A stretch of 64,000 nucleotides of DNA from Monodelphis domestica. Lineage: Eukaryota > Chordata > Mammalia > Didelphimorphia > Didelphidae. Position numbers and translations under genes: made by a program. Of this stretch, positions 33,893 to 44,914 are shown piece after piece (position 1 is the first letter of the stretch; the number at the start of each line of letters is the position of its first letter). The notes under the pieces are model-generated. The model worked only from the letters and a program-made list of their open reading frames with translations. It was not told the origin of the DNA and searched no databases. The stretch covers positions 5,101,895 through 5,165,894 of the forward strand of contig NC_077232.1 in NCBI RefSeq assembly GCF_027887165.1. The letters run 5' to 3'.

Positions 33893-34539
33893 CTGGAGGA
33901 AATGGTTACGTCCCTGTAAGATTAAATAAATTTGTGGCTTCTGGGGCCACAAGCACAGATGTAGCTAGCACTTAGGTCACAGTAATGACAAGGGCACAAC
34001 CCTGTTGGCACCACCAGCCCTCTCTTCCTCACAGAAAAAAGCAGAAAGGTAATGGCACCTTCCAGGCAGGGCCCCAGGAGGCCTGAACACCTAGTATTTC
34101 ATTGAGAACGAGGCTTGATTTGTCAACAATTCAAAAAGCCCCTTGAAATTGGTTCCAGGATTGATATAAAAGCTATGCCTATGTTGAGGACAAACTACAG
34201 TAATTAAAGTTCTGCCTTCAGTTCTTGAAGCTAGAGAATATCCCAAGTACTTTCCCAGTCAGTTGGAGGATTCTAAAACACAGTCAGGATAGTAGAATTC
34301 AATTAAGTGACTCCTAAAGGGACAACATATGGGAAAAAGATAAAAATGTAGTACATTTGTCCAAGTCTGTCCAAGTCCTTGATTCTTCCCTGAGCACCAG
34401 GCAGGAGATGGTAGGTTCTCAGCCCAGAGCATGGTGGTCACCCCCACAAAGCTTGGCACACGTTTCCTTCTTCTGTACTCTCCCCTCCAACAAACTACTT
34501 ACATGCACACACAGCAGATACCAATTAATCCTAAAAACA
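33893..34539. other. Intron 1, nothing recognised
   Basis: No supported feature. Confidence 0.4.
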
Positions 34540-35470
34540 GCATTACCTGTTTGTCTGGATGGACTTTTCCCAGTTTTCCATCCCCCTTCCTAACCAGCAC
34601 TCCAAGCTTGTCCCTTCTATCTCCACAAGGTTCTTGCAGACGCCAAGATCCACCCCTGACCTATCTTACAATGATCACCTTTGTCCAGGCCCTCATCATT
34701 GCCCAGTAATCACCAGCAGAACCACAGGAAGAGCAGACTCAACCCCGCTTCCAGTCTACTCCCTGCAGTCATGCAGGGAAGTAACCCCAGAAAGAAGGGG
34801 CAGGCAAGTCACCTCCACTGAAATAGCAAAGTACTATGAGAGAAACGAGGTAGCAACCAGGCCAGTCGAATGGCCACCAGCATAACCCATCTGGCCCAGA
34901 GCCATGGGAAAAGCAGTCCCATCGTGGAAGAAGAGACCTGCCATTCTCAGCACCAACCACAGCAGATGAGCAGGAACACCCAGGGTGCCAGGATAAAACA
35001 CCCACCCCCTCACCCATCCTGCATCCAGGTTAGCCCATGTAGCCAGCATCCAGGGAAGCAACCAGGGAGAAGCTCTGACAAATGTCCCCGCAGGTTCTCC
35101 CTCCTACCTCTTTGTATCCCCAGGTCTCAGGGCTCTGAACAGGGCAATCTCTTCAAAAGAAATGCTTTTTGTCTTTTATTGCTTCGGTCTGGTCCCTCTC
35201 CATTCTGCTCTATCCTCCAAATTGAGAGAGCTCTAGAGGAGCTGCCAAAAGGGCTTCCTAAAACTCAAGACTAACTATACCACTCCTCCACTCTATGAGC
35301 TACACGGGCTCTGCTCCCTAGAGCTTGTAAAATCACAAACTCTTTCAAGTCTTCTCTTCATTCCCAGGCCCTCAACATGGCAGGATGAAAGCCCTTCACC
35401 ATTCCTGTCAGCCTCTCCTGAACATCTCCAACCACTTCTCCTCCAAGACAATGCCTAGGACTGAACCTGG
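34540..35470 (+). mobile_element. L2/L3 LINE, interrupted near 34.72-35.17 kb
   Basis: The left part shows gtccaggccctcatcattg. The right part resumes at about 35175 with ggtctggtccctctcc, gagctgccaaaagggcttcc and gcaggatgaaagccc. The roughly 450-bp interruption contains the left arm of the inverted repeat and is not L2. Confidence 0.65.
34857..34975 (+). repeat. Left arm of 118-bp inverted repeat
   Basis: Starts ccaggccagtc and runs to agcaggaac. Its reverse complement recurs at 35522-35640 with about four or five mismatches. The family is not recognised. The open frame across it changes residues between arms, so it shows no sign of coding constraint. Confidence 0.9.
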
Positions 35471-35521
35471 TCAGTGCCTTGAGTGGTACAAGACAGCAGG
35501 CCTCCCAGCTCCTGCTCCTGC

Positions 35522-35640
35522 TCCTGCTTATCTGCTGTGGTTGGTGCTGAGAATGGCAGGTCTCTTCTTCCACGATGGGACTGCTTTTCCCATGGCTCTG
35601 GGCCAACTGGGGTATGCTGGTGGCCATTTGACTGGCCTGG
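35522..35640 (-). repeat. Right arm of 118-bp inverted repeat
   Basis: Reverse complement of the left arm. The inner side abuts a short (gctcct)n run at about 35508-35527. Spacer is about 546 bp. Outer ends have no convincing target duplication. Confidence 0.9.
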
Positions 35641-35772
35641 CACACTCCCAGGCCTCCAAAATCTGCATTTCTCGATGAAGCCCAAGAGCTCATTTGCTTT
35701 CAAAGTGAATTAACCTCAACAGTTAATTCTCACTGAGCTCCCTCCCATAAGGAATCATCAAGAAAAGAGGTA

Positions 35773-35972
35773 AAGGCAGCTAGGTAGTTCAGTGATAGAG
35801 CACCAGGCCTAGAGTTGGGAGGCCCTGGGTTCAAATCTGTCCTCAGATACTACCCTAGCTATGTTACTCTGTGGGCAAGTCACTTAATCTCAAATGCCTA
35901 GTTCTTCTTGCTCTTCTGCATTGGAAGTGATACTTAGTATTGCTCCTAAGACAGAAAGTAAGAATTTTTTTT
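35773..35972 (+). mobile_element. WSINE1-type SINE
   Basis: aggcagctaggtagttcagt, ctgggttcaaatctgtcc, caagtcacttaatctc, tail gaagtgatacttagtattg and a T-interrupted end. Diverged, so an older copy. Confidence 0.88.
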
Positions 35973-36189
35973 ACAAAGAAAGTAGCTCCCAGGGAAGAAG
36001 GTCCTTTACCAACGGAAGCTGGCACTTTCTTTACAATGAGAGAGTTGCCTAGAGGAAAGGTGTCAAACTCAACAGAAACTGATACCGGCTGCCAAATACT
36101 GACATACAGATCCCACAAATTAACATTCAGTTGTTGGGGCAAACACTGCCCAAGTCTCTTCTGGCCTCAATTTTGCTACCTGTGGCCTG
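35973..36189. other. Intron 1, nothing recognised
   Basis: No supported feature. Confidence 0.35.
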
Positions 36190-36295
36190 GAGCTCAATGA
36201 AGTGACTTGCCCAGTACCACCTGGTCAACGTGGGTCAGGTGTGGGCCGATTCCAAGTCCATCTGGCTCTGAAGACTCTCCACTAGACTGCCATGA
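36190..36295 (-). mobile_element. MIR-type SINE remnant
   Basis: Reverse core: gaagtgacttgcccagtacc, ccgattccaagtcc. Confidence 0.5.
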
Positions 36296-36429
36296 GTAAA
36301 GTGGGGATCTCAGAGAGAACAGTTAAAGTAAAGACAAAAGTCCGATTCCCTGGGCCACGGAAGAGTGACCTAACTGCACTGAGAGGACAGACAGATTAGG
36401 AAAGTATTATGGGCTGAGAGTAGGAAGGA

Positions 36430-36550
36430 GTCTAACATCATTCAAGCAGAAACTCATTTTAAAGACAGGGAAACTGAGGGCCAGAGTCAGTTGAAGCAAA
36501 TTGCCCAACATAAGCCCAGAAGTTTGAACCAAGAGTTGAACCCCAAATTA
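36430..36550 (-). mobile_element. MIR-type SINE remnant
   Basis: Reverse core: agacagggaaactgagggcc, caaattgcccaaca, gagttgaacccc. Confidence 0.55.
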
Positions 36551-37022
36551 ATTATTTTTTCAATATAACATTCTCCATCTTCACACGTCTGTGGGCAGTA
36601 ACAACCACTATGGCTCCTGAGCATGAATCACACAGTGTGTTCAGTGAGGAGGACTCAAAGAGACCCTGCCCTCAGGAAGCCTATGTGCTACTGGCAGAAG
36701 ATAAGTAAGGGATAGGGAGGGTGACAATGGAGGAGAAGCACAGCTGGGGAGAGTAATGGAAAGGGTTCACAAGAGTCCAGAGACAAGCAGTCAGCCAAAC
36801 TTTATGAAGCCCCTTGTATGTACCAGGGACTGTGGAAAGGCCCCAGAGAAGCCCTGCTCTCAAGGTGAGTCTCACCATCTATTCTGGGAAACAACAAGGG
36901 CTTGATATATGCTTGCTGCTGGGCAGAAGGAATGCCAGTTCAATTAACTGTGACAAAGATGAAGTTCTTCGGATGGAGCATTTGGAGACATCCCCACCAC
37001 CACAACCATTTGGCATAATACA
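36551..37022. other. Intron 1, weak reverse L2-type text
   Basis: Phrases such as ccctgccctcaggaagcc and atgtaccagggactgtgg suggest decayed reverse L2/L3, not resolved into a copy. Confidence 0.4.
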
Positions 37023-37226
37023 TTTTTTTAAAACTCTTACCTTCTGTCTTCGAAGCAATACTACATGTTGGTTCCAAGGCAAAAAAGCAGTATGAGCTAG
37101 GCAATGGGGGTAAAGACAATTGCCCAGGACCACCCAGCTAGAAGTATCTGAGGTCACATTGGAACACAGGACTTCCACACTACAGGCCTGGCTCTCAATC
37201 CACTGAGATACCTATACTGCTCCCCT
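37023..37226 (-). mobile_element. WSINE1-type SINE
   Basis: Reverse orientation: actcttaccttctgtcttcg, aattgcccaggaccaccc, aggcctggctctcaatcc. No clear duplications remain. Confidence 0.88.
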
Positions 37227-37344
37227 CTCTCCCTTAGAACAGGCCACTTCCTAAATGTCCCCCACAGAATTCCTTTGGGCAGGATAGTCCCTCCCTATCA
37301 CCTTCAACACCCTTAAGGCTATGAGGTATGTTTGGCTTCACAAT

Positions 37345-37485
37345 ACATTTATAACTCAGATCAAATTGTTTACCCTCTCCAGGGGGGGAAAGGGGAGGGA
37401 GACAATTAGGATCCTATAATGTTGGAAAATATATGCTGAAAATTGTTATTACATGTAATTGGGAATCTCTGAATAAAGAAAGACT
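37345..37485 (+). mobile_element. L1 3' UTR tail
   Basis: Contains atcaaattgtttaccctctc, gggaggga, tgctgaaaattgttattac and atgtaattggg, the L1 terminus. Confidence 0.7.
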
Positions 37486-38234
37486 ATAGGGTCACTGTGG
37501 ACTAAGCTGAAAAAAACAAAGGATGCAGAGTCAGCTTTTGTTTGTCTTTTTCTTAAATAAATCCTATCACCTCGGTAAGTGTATATGGGCATTATATTGC
37601 CTGCCTTCTCAACCAGTGGGAAAAGGGTTGGTGGAAGGGAAAAACTCAAAAAAAACCCAAAACATCTTTTTTAAGGTTTAAAAAAACCATGATAGGGCAA
37701 AATTGAATTACAGAATTAATAAGCAAAGGATCTCTAAGCATCACCTCATCTGCAGATCTCACCATGCCCATCACTGCTGACTGACTCTGTGGTCCTTTGA
37801 GAATTCTTTCCCATACTCACTCTGGTCCTGCCTCTGGGCCTCACCTGAACCTCCAGCCCCACTCTATCCTGCTCTACTGCTAGTTCTGGGTTCCCTTGCT
37901 TCTCCCCCTATCTTGGCCATTTGGTTGACCAGTTCAAATTTACAGAGGGTCTTCCTGCTGTAAACTGGTGGCCTATGTCAACAGGGAAAAGAACATTGAC
38001 TCTAGACAATATGCACCAAGGAATCAGATTGAGTCTGATTATCCAGTAAGGTGTGTTGATTTAGAATCTTGAACCCTAGAGACTATATTTCCCACGATCC
38101 CCTTTTCCTGTTTGTGCGTCTCCATATGTGGGAGGAGTTTTGAGTGCCTTTAATCTTAACAAAGGCTTACCAACCCAAAACCAGAGGCAGGGAAATGGAA
38201 GAGAAATGTCTGTTAGCACATGCCCAGTCTACTT
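37486..38234. other. Intron 1, nothing confidently recognised
   Basis: A stretch near 38060-38130 (gagactatatttcccacgat) is reminiscent of LTR or ZNF143-type sequence but cannot be assigned. Confidence 0.4.
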
Positions 38235-38390
38235 CTGAAGTCAAAGGAGTCAAGTTTACATCTTGCCTCTTCAATTTACCATGTGATTTTGGGCAAATCA
38301 CTTAAACCTAACTAGTTCTCAGTTTCATAATCTGTAAAATGAACGGTGTAGTCTCATTCTCTAAGTTTCATTCCAATTCCAACATCAAGC
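38235..38390 (+). mobile_element. MIR-type SINE
   Basis: Core: catgtgattttgggcaaatc, acttaaacctaactag, agtttcataatctgtaaaat. Confidence 0.6.
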
Positions 38391-38934
38391 CCTCCATTTA
38401 TGCCCATGAGCCAATTCTCTGCCTCATCCTGACTATCTCTCTATTCATACAACCTTTAACCCCATGACTAATCAAAGTTTTCTTTTATAGTCAAATAGCC
38501 AGATTCCTAAAAAACAGTAAGCTATGCTAACTTCCAACCCTTTGCAATCTAATTTATGAGCCTAAGCAATGATCTGATCCAGCTCTCCAAAGGTTACCAC
38601 TGACCAAATTAGTATCAGACTGACCAAATCAAAGAAAGGGTTCAAAAGACATAAGCACTTACTGCACTGCAGAGCCCTGAGTAAGGTAATGAGGATCCAA
38701 AGACAGAAACAAAATAGACAACAGTGCCTGTCAGAAGAACACAAGAAAAGGGCAAAGGAGAAGAGGAGGCAGTGACACTGAGCAGAGCAAGAGAGCAAAC
38801 AAAAGATTCTAAGAGCTAAAGGAAACATTCACCCAAAAAAGCAGATTTGAGAGAAAGTGTTTTTAAGAGATGTTTGGGAATTTTCTGTGAAGTGTCCTAT
38901 CACAACAAAATAGTTCAATGTTTGAAAACTTTGT
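38391..38934. other. Intron 1, nothing recognised
   Basis: Possible decayed reverse L2-type text; no gene. Confidence 0.4.
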
Positions 38935-39595
38935 TTTAAACCTTCCCCTCAACACAAAGTTTAACAATTGGCTAACATGGGGGAAAAAAAAGGAAAAAGA
39001 AATGCTAGAGGGGACAGAGGTACTGATGAATGGCTGGTCATGAACTGGACCAGCTCTGTCAGCCTGGAGAACAATTTGGAACTGTGCCCAAAGGGCTACA
39101 AAACTGTGCCTAATACCTTGACCCAGCAAAACCATTACTAGGTCTGAATCCCAAAGAGATCGGAAGGAGGAAAGGACCCATATGTATGAAAATATTTATA
39201 GCAGCTCTTTTCATGGTGGCAAAGAACTGGAAATTAAAGGAAAGTCCATCAATGGCGGAAGAGCTGAACAAGTCGTGGTAAATGACTATGACAGGAAACA
39301 TTATATTATACTGAAGCAAATGAAGAGCAAAGCGGTTTCAGAAAAACCTGGGAAAACTTCTATGAACTGATGACAAAGTAAAGTATGTAGAACCAGAGGC
39401 ACATTGCATATAGTAACAGCAAGATTTTATGATGACTGGTCTAGGAATGACGCAACTACTAGATGAAAAATGCAACCCACCTCCCTAGAAAGAGCTGATG
39501 TATTGAGTACTGATTGGAGCAGACTTTTTCCTTTTTTTGCAATATGACTAATATGGAAATGTTTTACATCACTTCACATGTATAAATGACAAACA
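38935..39595 (+). mobile_element. L1 3' end (ORF2 tail and 3' UTR)
   Basis: Shows gagaacaatttggaactgtg, ttgacccagcaaaaccatta, gaaaatatttatagcagctc, gtggcaaagaactggaaatt, and atgactaatatggaaatg. Ends without a long A tail at an L2-type LINE. Confidence 0.9.
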
Positions 39596-40306
39596 GCTTG
39601 CCTTCTGTCTCTGTCCCCATCATCCTTGCTCTCCTCTTGATTCACTGTCACTTCTTCCTCTTGGATCTTTTCCTCCTTCCTGGCTCTGCCTCTACAGTTC
39701 TACTGTTCCTTTTGCCCTTTCCTAGACAATTGGCTATTCCTTACCCCTAAAATGAATGTCTCCAGGCTCTGTCCATGGTCTCCAGACTCTAACTCTCTCC
39801 ATTCTCTAAGTAAGGGGAGTTCGGTCATCTCTACACCAACTTCAAAATTTTCATCTCCAACTCCATCTCTCCTTTGAAATCCAGGACCACATCTCTATTT
39901 ATCTGCAGAACATCAACTGGCTGAGCCACAGGTACCTGACACTTAACATGTCTAAAAGGGAGATTATTATCTCACTCTCTAATCAGTGTCCTCCCCCACA
40001 CTTCCCAAGACCTAGACATACTGCAGGGCTGTTTGGGGCTGACATACTGTTCTGTTGAATCATGTTAAGCCTGCAGTCCACTAAAGGTTTCTAGCTTTTC
40101 CCCATACAAACTGCAATCTAGCCATGCCTCCACTTTACAGAGTGGATTTTTTAAAAGCAGTCCAACAGACACAGCCAATGTTACAAAATTATTTCTCTTT
40201 TCATCTTGTGTTTTAGCCCAATGTTTTGGCTTCTTCTAGATGCTTCTGAATGCTTATCAGCCCTCCAACTCTTTAGGTGCTCCAGGTTCCTTCAATATCA
40301 TGCAGT
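39596..40306 (+). mobile_element. L2/L3 LINE, left half (split by L1)
   Basis: Sense text of the CR1-clade 3' region: tctccaactccatctctcc, ctgacacttaacatgtct, aaaagggagattattat. Continues at 41640 after the L1 insertion. Confidence 0.65.
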
Positions 40307-41628
40307 CAGTGACTTCTGGGTAAACATGGCAGCAATGTAGACCCAGGACTCTTTCTCTCCTCACCACCTACGGATATAGACTACCCCAAAAGGCCAAAAG
40401 AACCAAATTCATATGAACAAAGGGACTCTACAGTAGGACATAGAATTGAAGGTATGTGGGATTTGGGCATCTCCACGCTATAAGAGGATGAAAAAGCTTC
40501 CACCAAAACTTGAGCTCACCTACCCTCCTCCCCCACCCCACCTACAGAGCCAGAGTCAGAGCCAGCACACTCTAGAATCAGTGAGTGAGCGAGAGGCACC
40601 TCTAGGTTCTTGGCAGCTGACTAAGACAACCAAAGACCTACCCCTGAGAGCAGCTAGACATGAAACCATGGCAAGCTGAAGAGCCCAGACCTTGGGCACC
40701 TGTGGGAAGATGGCACAGAGAAGGGCAGGAAACAGTAGAAGCTTCAGAGACTTGAGAGGTGGCCTCAGGCAAAAATCTTGCTCCTTAGCTCCATAATAGA
40801 AAGCCTGGCAGCCTCACTCAGATTTCTGACTGGAATGGGAAGGAAAAACCACCATAGCGATGGCAAACAGTGCCCAGGAACAACAACTTCCCAACACCAA
40901 GAAAACCAAGAAGAGGGGGTTGTCCCTGGATAATTTTTCTGTAGGAAAAATCCAGACTACAGAGGAAATAGCAGAAGAGGAAATTCAAATAAATGCACCA
41001 AAACCTTCCAAAAAAAAAAATGGAAATTGGCCACAAGCTTTTGAAGAATATAAATCAGAACTTATCAAAAAGATGGAAGCCTTCTGGCAAGAAAAATGGG
41101 AAATAGTTCAAAAAAGAAAATAACAGTTTAAAGGACAGGAACTCCCAATTAGAGAAACAGTTGGAAGTCACGAAAAGCAGGACAGACCAAACAGAAAAGG
41201 AAAAATCAAAAGATTATAACAGAAAACTAGTCCTTAAAGACCAGAATTAGGCAATTAGAAGCCAATGATCTTGCAAAACAGCAAGAATTAATAAAGCAAA
41301 GTCAAAAGATTGACAAAATAAAAGAAAACATAAAATATCTCAGACAAGATGACAGATGAGGAAAATAGATCACAAAGAGACGAAATGAGAATCAATGGTC
41401 TATCTGAAAACCCAGAAATAAACAGAAATCTTAACATCATACTACAAGAAATTATCCAAGAAAACTGCCCTCATGTTCTTGAACAAGGGGGTAAAATAGA
41501 CATTGAAAGAGTTCATAGAATACCCTCTACATTAAATCCTCAAAAGACAACCCCAAGGAATGTAAATTGTCAAATTCAAGAGCTACCAAACTAAGGAGAA
41601 AATTTTACAAGAAGCCAAAAAGGAATAG
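40307..41628 (+). mobile_element. L1 5' UTR and ORF1 half, 3'-truncated insertion
   Basis: Starts at the L1 5' end (cagtgacttctgggtaaaca) and carries ORF1. A first frame at 40860-41120 begins MANSAQEQQLPNTKKTKK, and a second at 41349-41593 holds the RRM-type block GLSENPEINRNLNIILQEII and GKIDIERVHR. A stop separates them, so it is dead. It stops in ORF1 at caaaaaggaatag with no ORF2, 3' UTR or A tail. A perfect 11-bp duplication, tatcatgcagt, lies at 40296-40306 and 41629-41639. Confidence 0.9.
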
Positions 41629-41639
41629 TATCATGCAGT

Positions 41640-42111
41640 TTCCATTTTTCCACAGTTCACCTTACCAATGCTTCAAATTTGACATACCCAAACCAATATT
41701 CTTTCCTCTGGGCTCACTCTATTTCTGTTCAGGGTGTCCTCAATGTTTTGGTCACTTAGGCTCCCCACCTCAGACTGACCCTGACTCTTGCTCCATTCAA
41801 CCACCTGCACTGGACCTCTTATCCCTTCTCTCTACTCATACAGTTTGATTGAGGCCCCTTTCACTTCTTCTGGTGCCTTCTCACACCAAATCCTAATGGT
41901 GCTCCTGTACCAAACTTTTCCCCTTCCTATGGTACATGTCGGACATAGCACTCCCATTCTTATCAATCTTCAATGGCTATATACCCCCTGGAGAAAGAAC
42001 CAAAACCTCCTGACTCTGGCATTCAAAGCCCTCATAACAGTCTCAGCTCACCTCTCTAGCCTTACTTCATTAATTTCCTTTATTCTTGCTGTTTCAATCT
42101 AATGGACCTGG
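41640..42111 (+). mobile_element. L2/L3 LINE, right half
   Basis: Continues the 39.6-40.3 kb copy: ctatataccccctggagaaa, ctctggcattcaaagccctc, agtctcagctcacctctct. Confidence 0.65.
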
Positions 42112-42156
42112 GTGAAACAGGTAGCACAGTGGCTAGTATCAAGAGAATGTGGGAGG
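42112..42156 (+). mobile_element. Mar1/MIR SINE, left part of split copy
   Basis: Head-like gtagcacagtggctag, resuming after the inserted SINE at 42361. Confidence 0.6.
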
Positions 42157-42359
42157 GGGGACATCTGGGTAACTTAGTGGATTAAGAGTCAGGCCTAAAG
42201 ATGGGAGGTCCTAGGTTCAAATCTGGCCTCAGACACTTCCAAGTTCTGTGACCCTGGGCAAGTCACTTAACTCCCATTGTGAAGCCCTTACCACTCTTCT
42301 GCCTTGAAACCAATACAGTATTGATTCCAAGACGGAAGGTAAGGGTTTAAAAAAAAAAA
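42157..42359 (+). mobile_element. WSINE1-type SINE nested in older SINE
   Basis: catctgggtaacttagtgg, ggttcaaatctggcctcag, cttaccactcttctgcc and a 12-A tail. It splits an older CORE-SINE. Confidence 0.93.
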
Positions 42360-42450
42360 ATCTGGGTTCAAATTCAGCCTCAGACACTTCCTAGCTGGGT
42401 GACCAAAGGCAGGTCATTTAACCCTTCTGTCTTAAAGTTTTATAAAACAG
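42360..42450 (+). mobile_element. Mar1/MIR SINE, right part of split copy
   Basis: ctgggttcaaattcagcctc, cttcctagctgggtgacc, aggtcatttaaccc. Confidence 0.7.
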
Positions 42451-43215
42451 AAAGAGTTTAAAAAATAAAAACGGATCTATTAATAGTTGCCCAAACCCAA
42501 TATTCCACCTTTGGTCTTTGCAACTGTATGTGGGGGAGGGGAGGAGGCTTCCTCCTCACTCTGCTTATAAAATCCTTACTTTCCACCATGGCCAGGTATC
42601 TATCACTCCTGCCATGAAAATGCACCTCCACCCAAATCCCTGCCTTTCTGCTCCTACTTCAAAATACCTGTTGTAAATCAGAGGTACATCATTGCAGAAC
42701 TTTTAATGTTTACAGGGGTTTCTGTTTTGTTATAAGCCACCAATGGTCATTTTTTAAAGTTTTTCTATCAAAAAAGCATCACTTTACTATATTATACTTC
42801 CTTGTTCACAGAAGAAAACTTTCTTAAAGCAACAATAACCAAAAACACTCAACTGTGCATATACTGTGACCAGAACACCTTGAAAGCAGTTACCTCTTCA
42901 TAGAAATTCTTTGGTTTTGTTTTTGGTTTTTTTTGGTATGGTCAGAATTCAATATTGCCACAACTACTCCAAATTCTTTCCATTTCTTTTGGAATAAAGT
43001 TTAGGTTTCCATTCTATTCAAATGATTATAATAGCTTCTAAAAGGAAATGACTTGGGAGCTTTCTATAGCTCATACTCATGAAATAGACAAAAATAATTA
43101 AAGGAAAATAAACGTGATGCTGACAGGGTTATAGAACAACAGGCATGTATTTACATCAAAGGTACAACTATATTTGAGCATTATCTGATAACACAGAATA
43201 AAAATTTAAAAAGTT
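42451..43215. other. Intron 1, AT-rich; weak L2-type start
   Basis: 42590-42670 (ccatggccaggtatctatca, tgccatgaaaatgcac) may be L2-type. The rest is unassigned. Confidence 0.4.
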
Positions 43216-43345
43216 GGGGGCAGCTGGGTGGCTCAGTGGATTAAGAGCCAGGCCTAGAGACAGGAGATCCTATGTTCAAATCTGGACTCAGTCACTTCCT
43301 AGCTGTGTGATCCTGGGCAAGTCACTTGACCCCCATTGCCTAGCC
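43216..43345 (+). mobile_element. WSINE1-type SINE, left part (split by hAT)
   Basis: Near-consensus head and body (gcagctgggtggctcagtgg, cttcctagctgtgtgatcc, cccccattgcctagcc). It resumes at 43839. Confidence 0.95.
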
Positions 43346-43830
43346 CAGGTGTCCCCAAACTTTTTACACAGGGGGCCAGTTCACTATCCCTCAGACCTTT
43401 GGAGGGCCAGACTATTAAAAAAACTATGAACAAATCTGTATTCTGCTGTCTGGGATAGCGGAGGCTACAGCGCTGGCTGGGATGGGCCTGTCACACCTTG
43501 CACAGGCCCATCACCACCACCACTATACCAGGCAGCAGTATACAGAATGCAGAATCCCCTCCCCCAGTTCCCCACTCACCATGCTCCCATTGTGCAGCCA
43601 CATAATCCTTTGTGCGGCACCTCCTTCTTGTTCAGTTACTCTCAGAACAAGGCACCACGCAAAAGATTATGTCACCGGAAATAGTGCTGTACATGAGCAA
43701 CGCTGTGCTTTGCAGAGCCACCACATACAGTGCTCCTCTTACTGACCACAAATGAAAGCGGTGCCCCTTCTGGAAGTGTGGTGGGGGCCAGATAAATGGC
43801 CTCAGGGGGGTCGTAGTTTGGGGACCCCTG
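43346..43830 (+). mobile_element. OC1-like non-autonomous hAT transposon inside SINE
   Basis: Terminal repeats caggtgtccccaaac and gtttggggacccctg enclose 485 bp. The 8-bp target duplication is gcctagcc (43338-43345) / gcctaacc (43831-43838). Text such as acagggggccagttcactat, gtgctcctcttactgacca and ccagataaatggcctcaggg matches hAT-Charlie MITEs known from opossum, bats and bushbaby. OC1 (OposCharlie1) is my best family guess. No transposase remains. Confidence 0.85.
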
Positions 43831-43838
43831 GCCTAACC

Positions 43839-43915
43839 CTTACCACTCTTCTGCCTTGGAACCAATACACAGTATTGATTCCAAGACGGAAGGTAAGGGT
43901 TTTGTTTTTTTTTTA
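43839..43915 (+). mobile_element. WSINE1-type SINE, right part
   Basis: cttaccactcttctgcc, ccaatacacagtattgattc, ggtaagggttttg and a T/A-rich end. Completes the copy begun at 43216. Confidence 0.95.
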
Positions 43916-44914
43916 ATTACAAAAGTTATCACCTTTTACCAAATAATTCCATCATTGGGAATATACTGAATTGTAAAAACAAAAAACCTGCTGGGCTACA
44001 CATATCTGTAAAACTCTGAAAACCTAAATGTCCAACAATTAAATTAATGGTAGGTAGTACATAATATATTATAATGTAAACAGCTGAGAGGTATAAGCTA
44101 CACAAAGAAATTTGAGAAATTATTCATGAATGATGCAAAGATAAAAAAGCACAAAACCAGAAGAATGGAGTAAACAAGAGAATGGACATGGACATGGACA
44201 ATGATCCAACATCCTTCCTAGATAACCTAGTAATCAAACCACATTTGGTCATGCAAGGGCCCACTGGGAAGTACCACTTAGCCACTCAGTGCCAAGCCAA
44301 AGCATCCCAGGGCTCCAAACAAGGTGTATGTATGATGCCCATTTCCTATTGGCTAGGAAAGAGTCCAACTCTTCCTACCTCTCTTGCCTCACTGTTTTGA
44401 TAAGACATCTGGTGACTGAGAAGTTCAGATGAAGACCCACAATTTTTCAAGGCCTAAACATGGGGGGTGAGGGGGGGGGGGTCCTGAAGTTAAGACAGCA
44501 AGTTCCATGGGGCCATCCCAAAAGTCTGCAGCAAAGTAAAGAACTTCCTCTTCCACTTTGGCCATACTTGGAGTGAACCCCAAAACAATCAAAGTAGGCC
44601 AATCTCCAAATCCAACTCCTCTGCTTCTGGGAATCTTTGACTAGAATTGACTACTCCAGATGCTCAAGACAACACCAAAGCACCACAATAGCAGAGCAAG
44701 GATCACAAAGGAGCAATTTCCCCCAACTTTCTCAGTAATAGATCAGAACCCATGGCCCGCCTATTCCACTAATTTCATCTGCTACTCGAAAAAGGCCAAA
44801 ACAACCTCCCTAGGAGAGGGAGATGTTCTTTTTCCAAGATAAACCTGCCAAGTTCAAAATTTAAAAAATCAAGTCACCCAGGAACACTGAATCTTGACCA
44901 CCCCAGAGCTGAAT
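43916..44914. other. Intron 1, mostly unassigned
   Basis: A G-run (44462-44481) and a short ggacat repeat (44184-44200). The first 230 bp are L1-like in base composition (ttccatcattgggaatatac) but not secure. Confidence 0.4.

Noticed and set aside
34870-35020. Open frames shared by both inverted-repeat arms as a duplicated gene
   Set aside because: Differences between the arms change residues in the shared frame and the frames have no start or splice context; shared frames follow from shared DNA.
40860-41593. Apparent two-part gene with coiled-coil and RNA-binding-like segments
   Set aside because: It is L1 ORF1, broken by stops and inside a target-duplicated L1 insertion, not a host gene.
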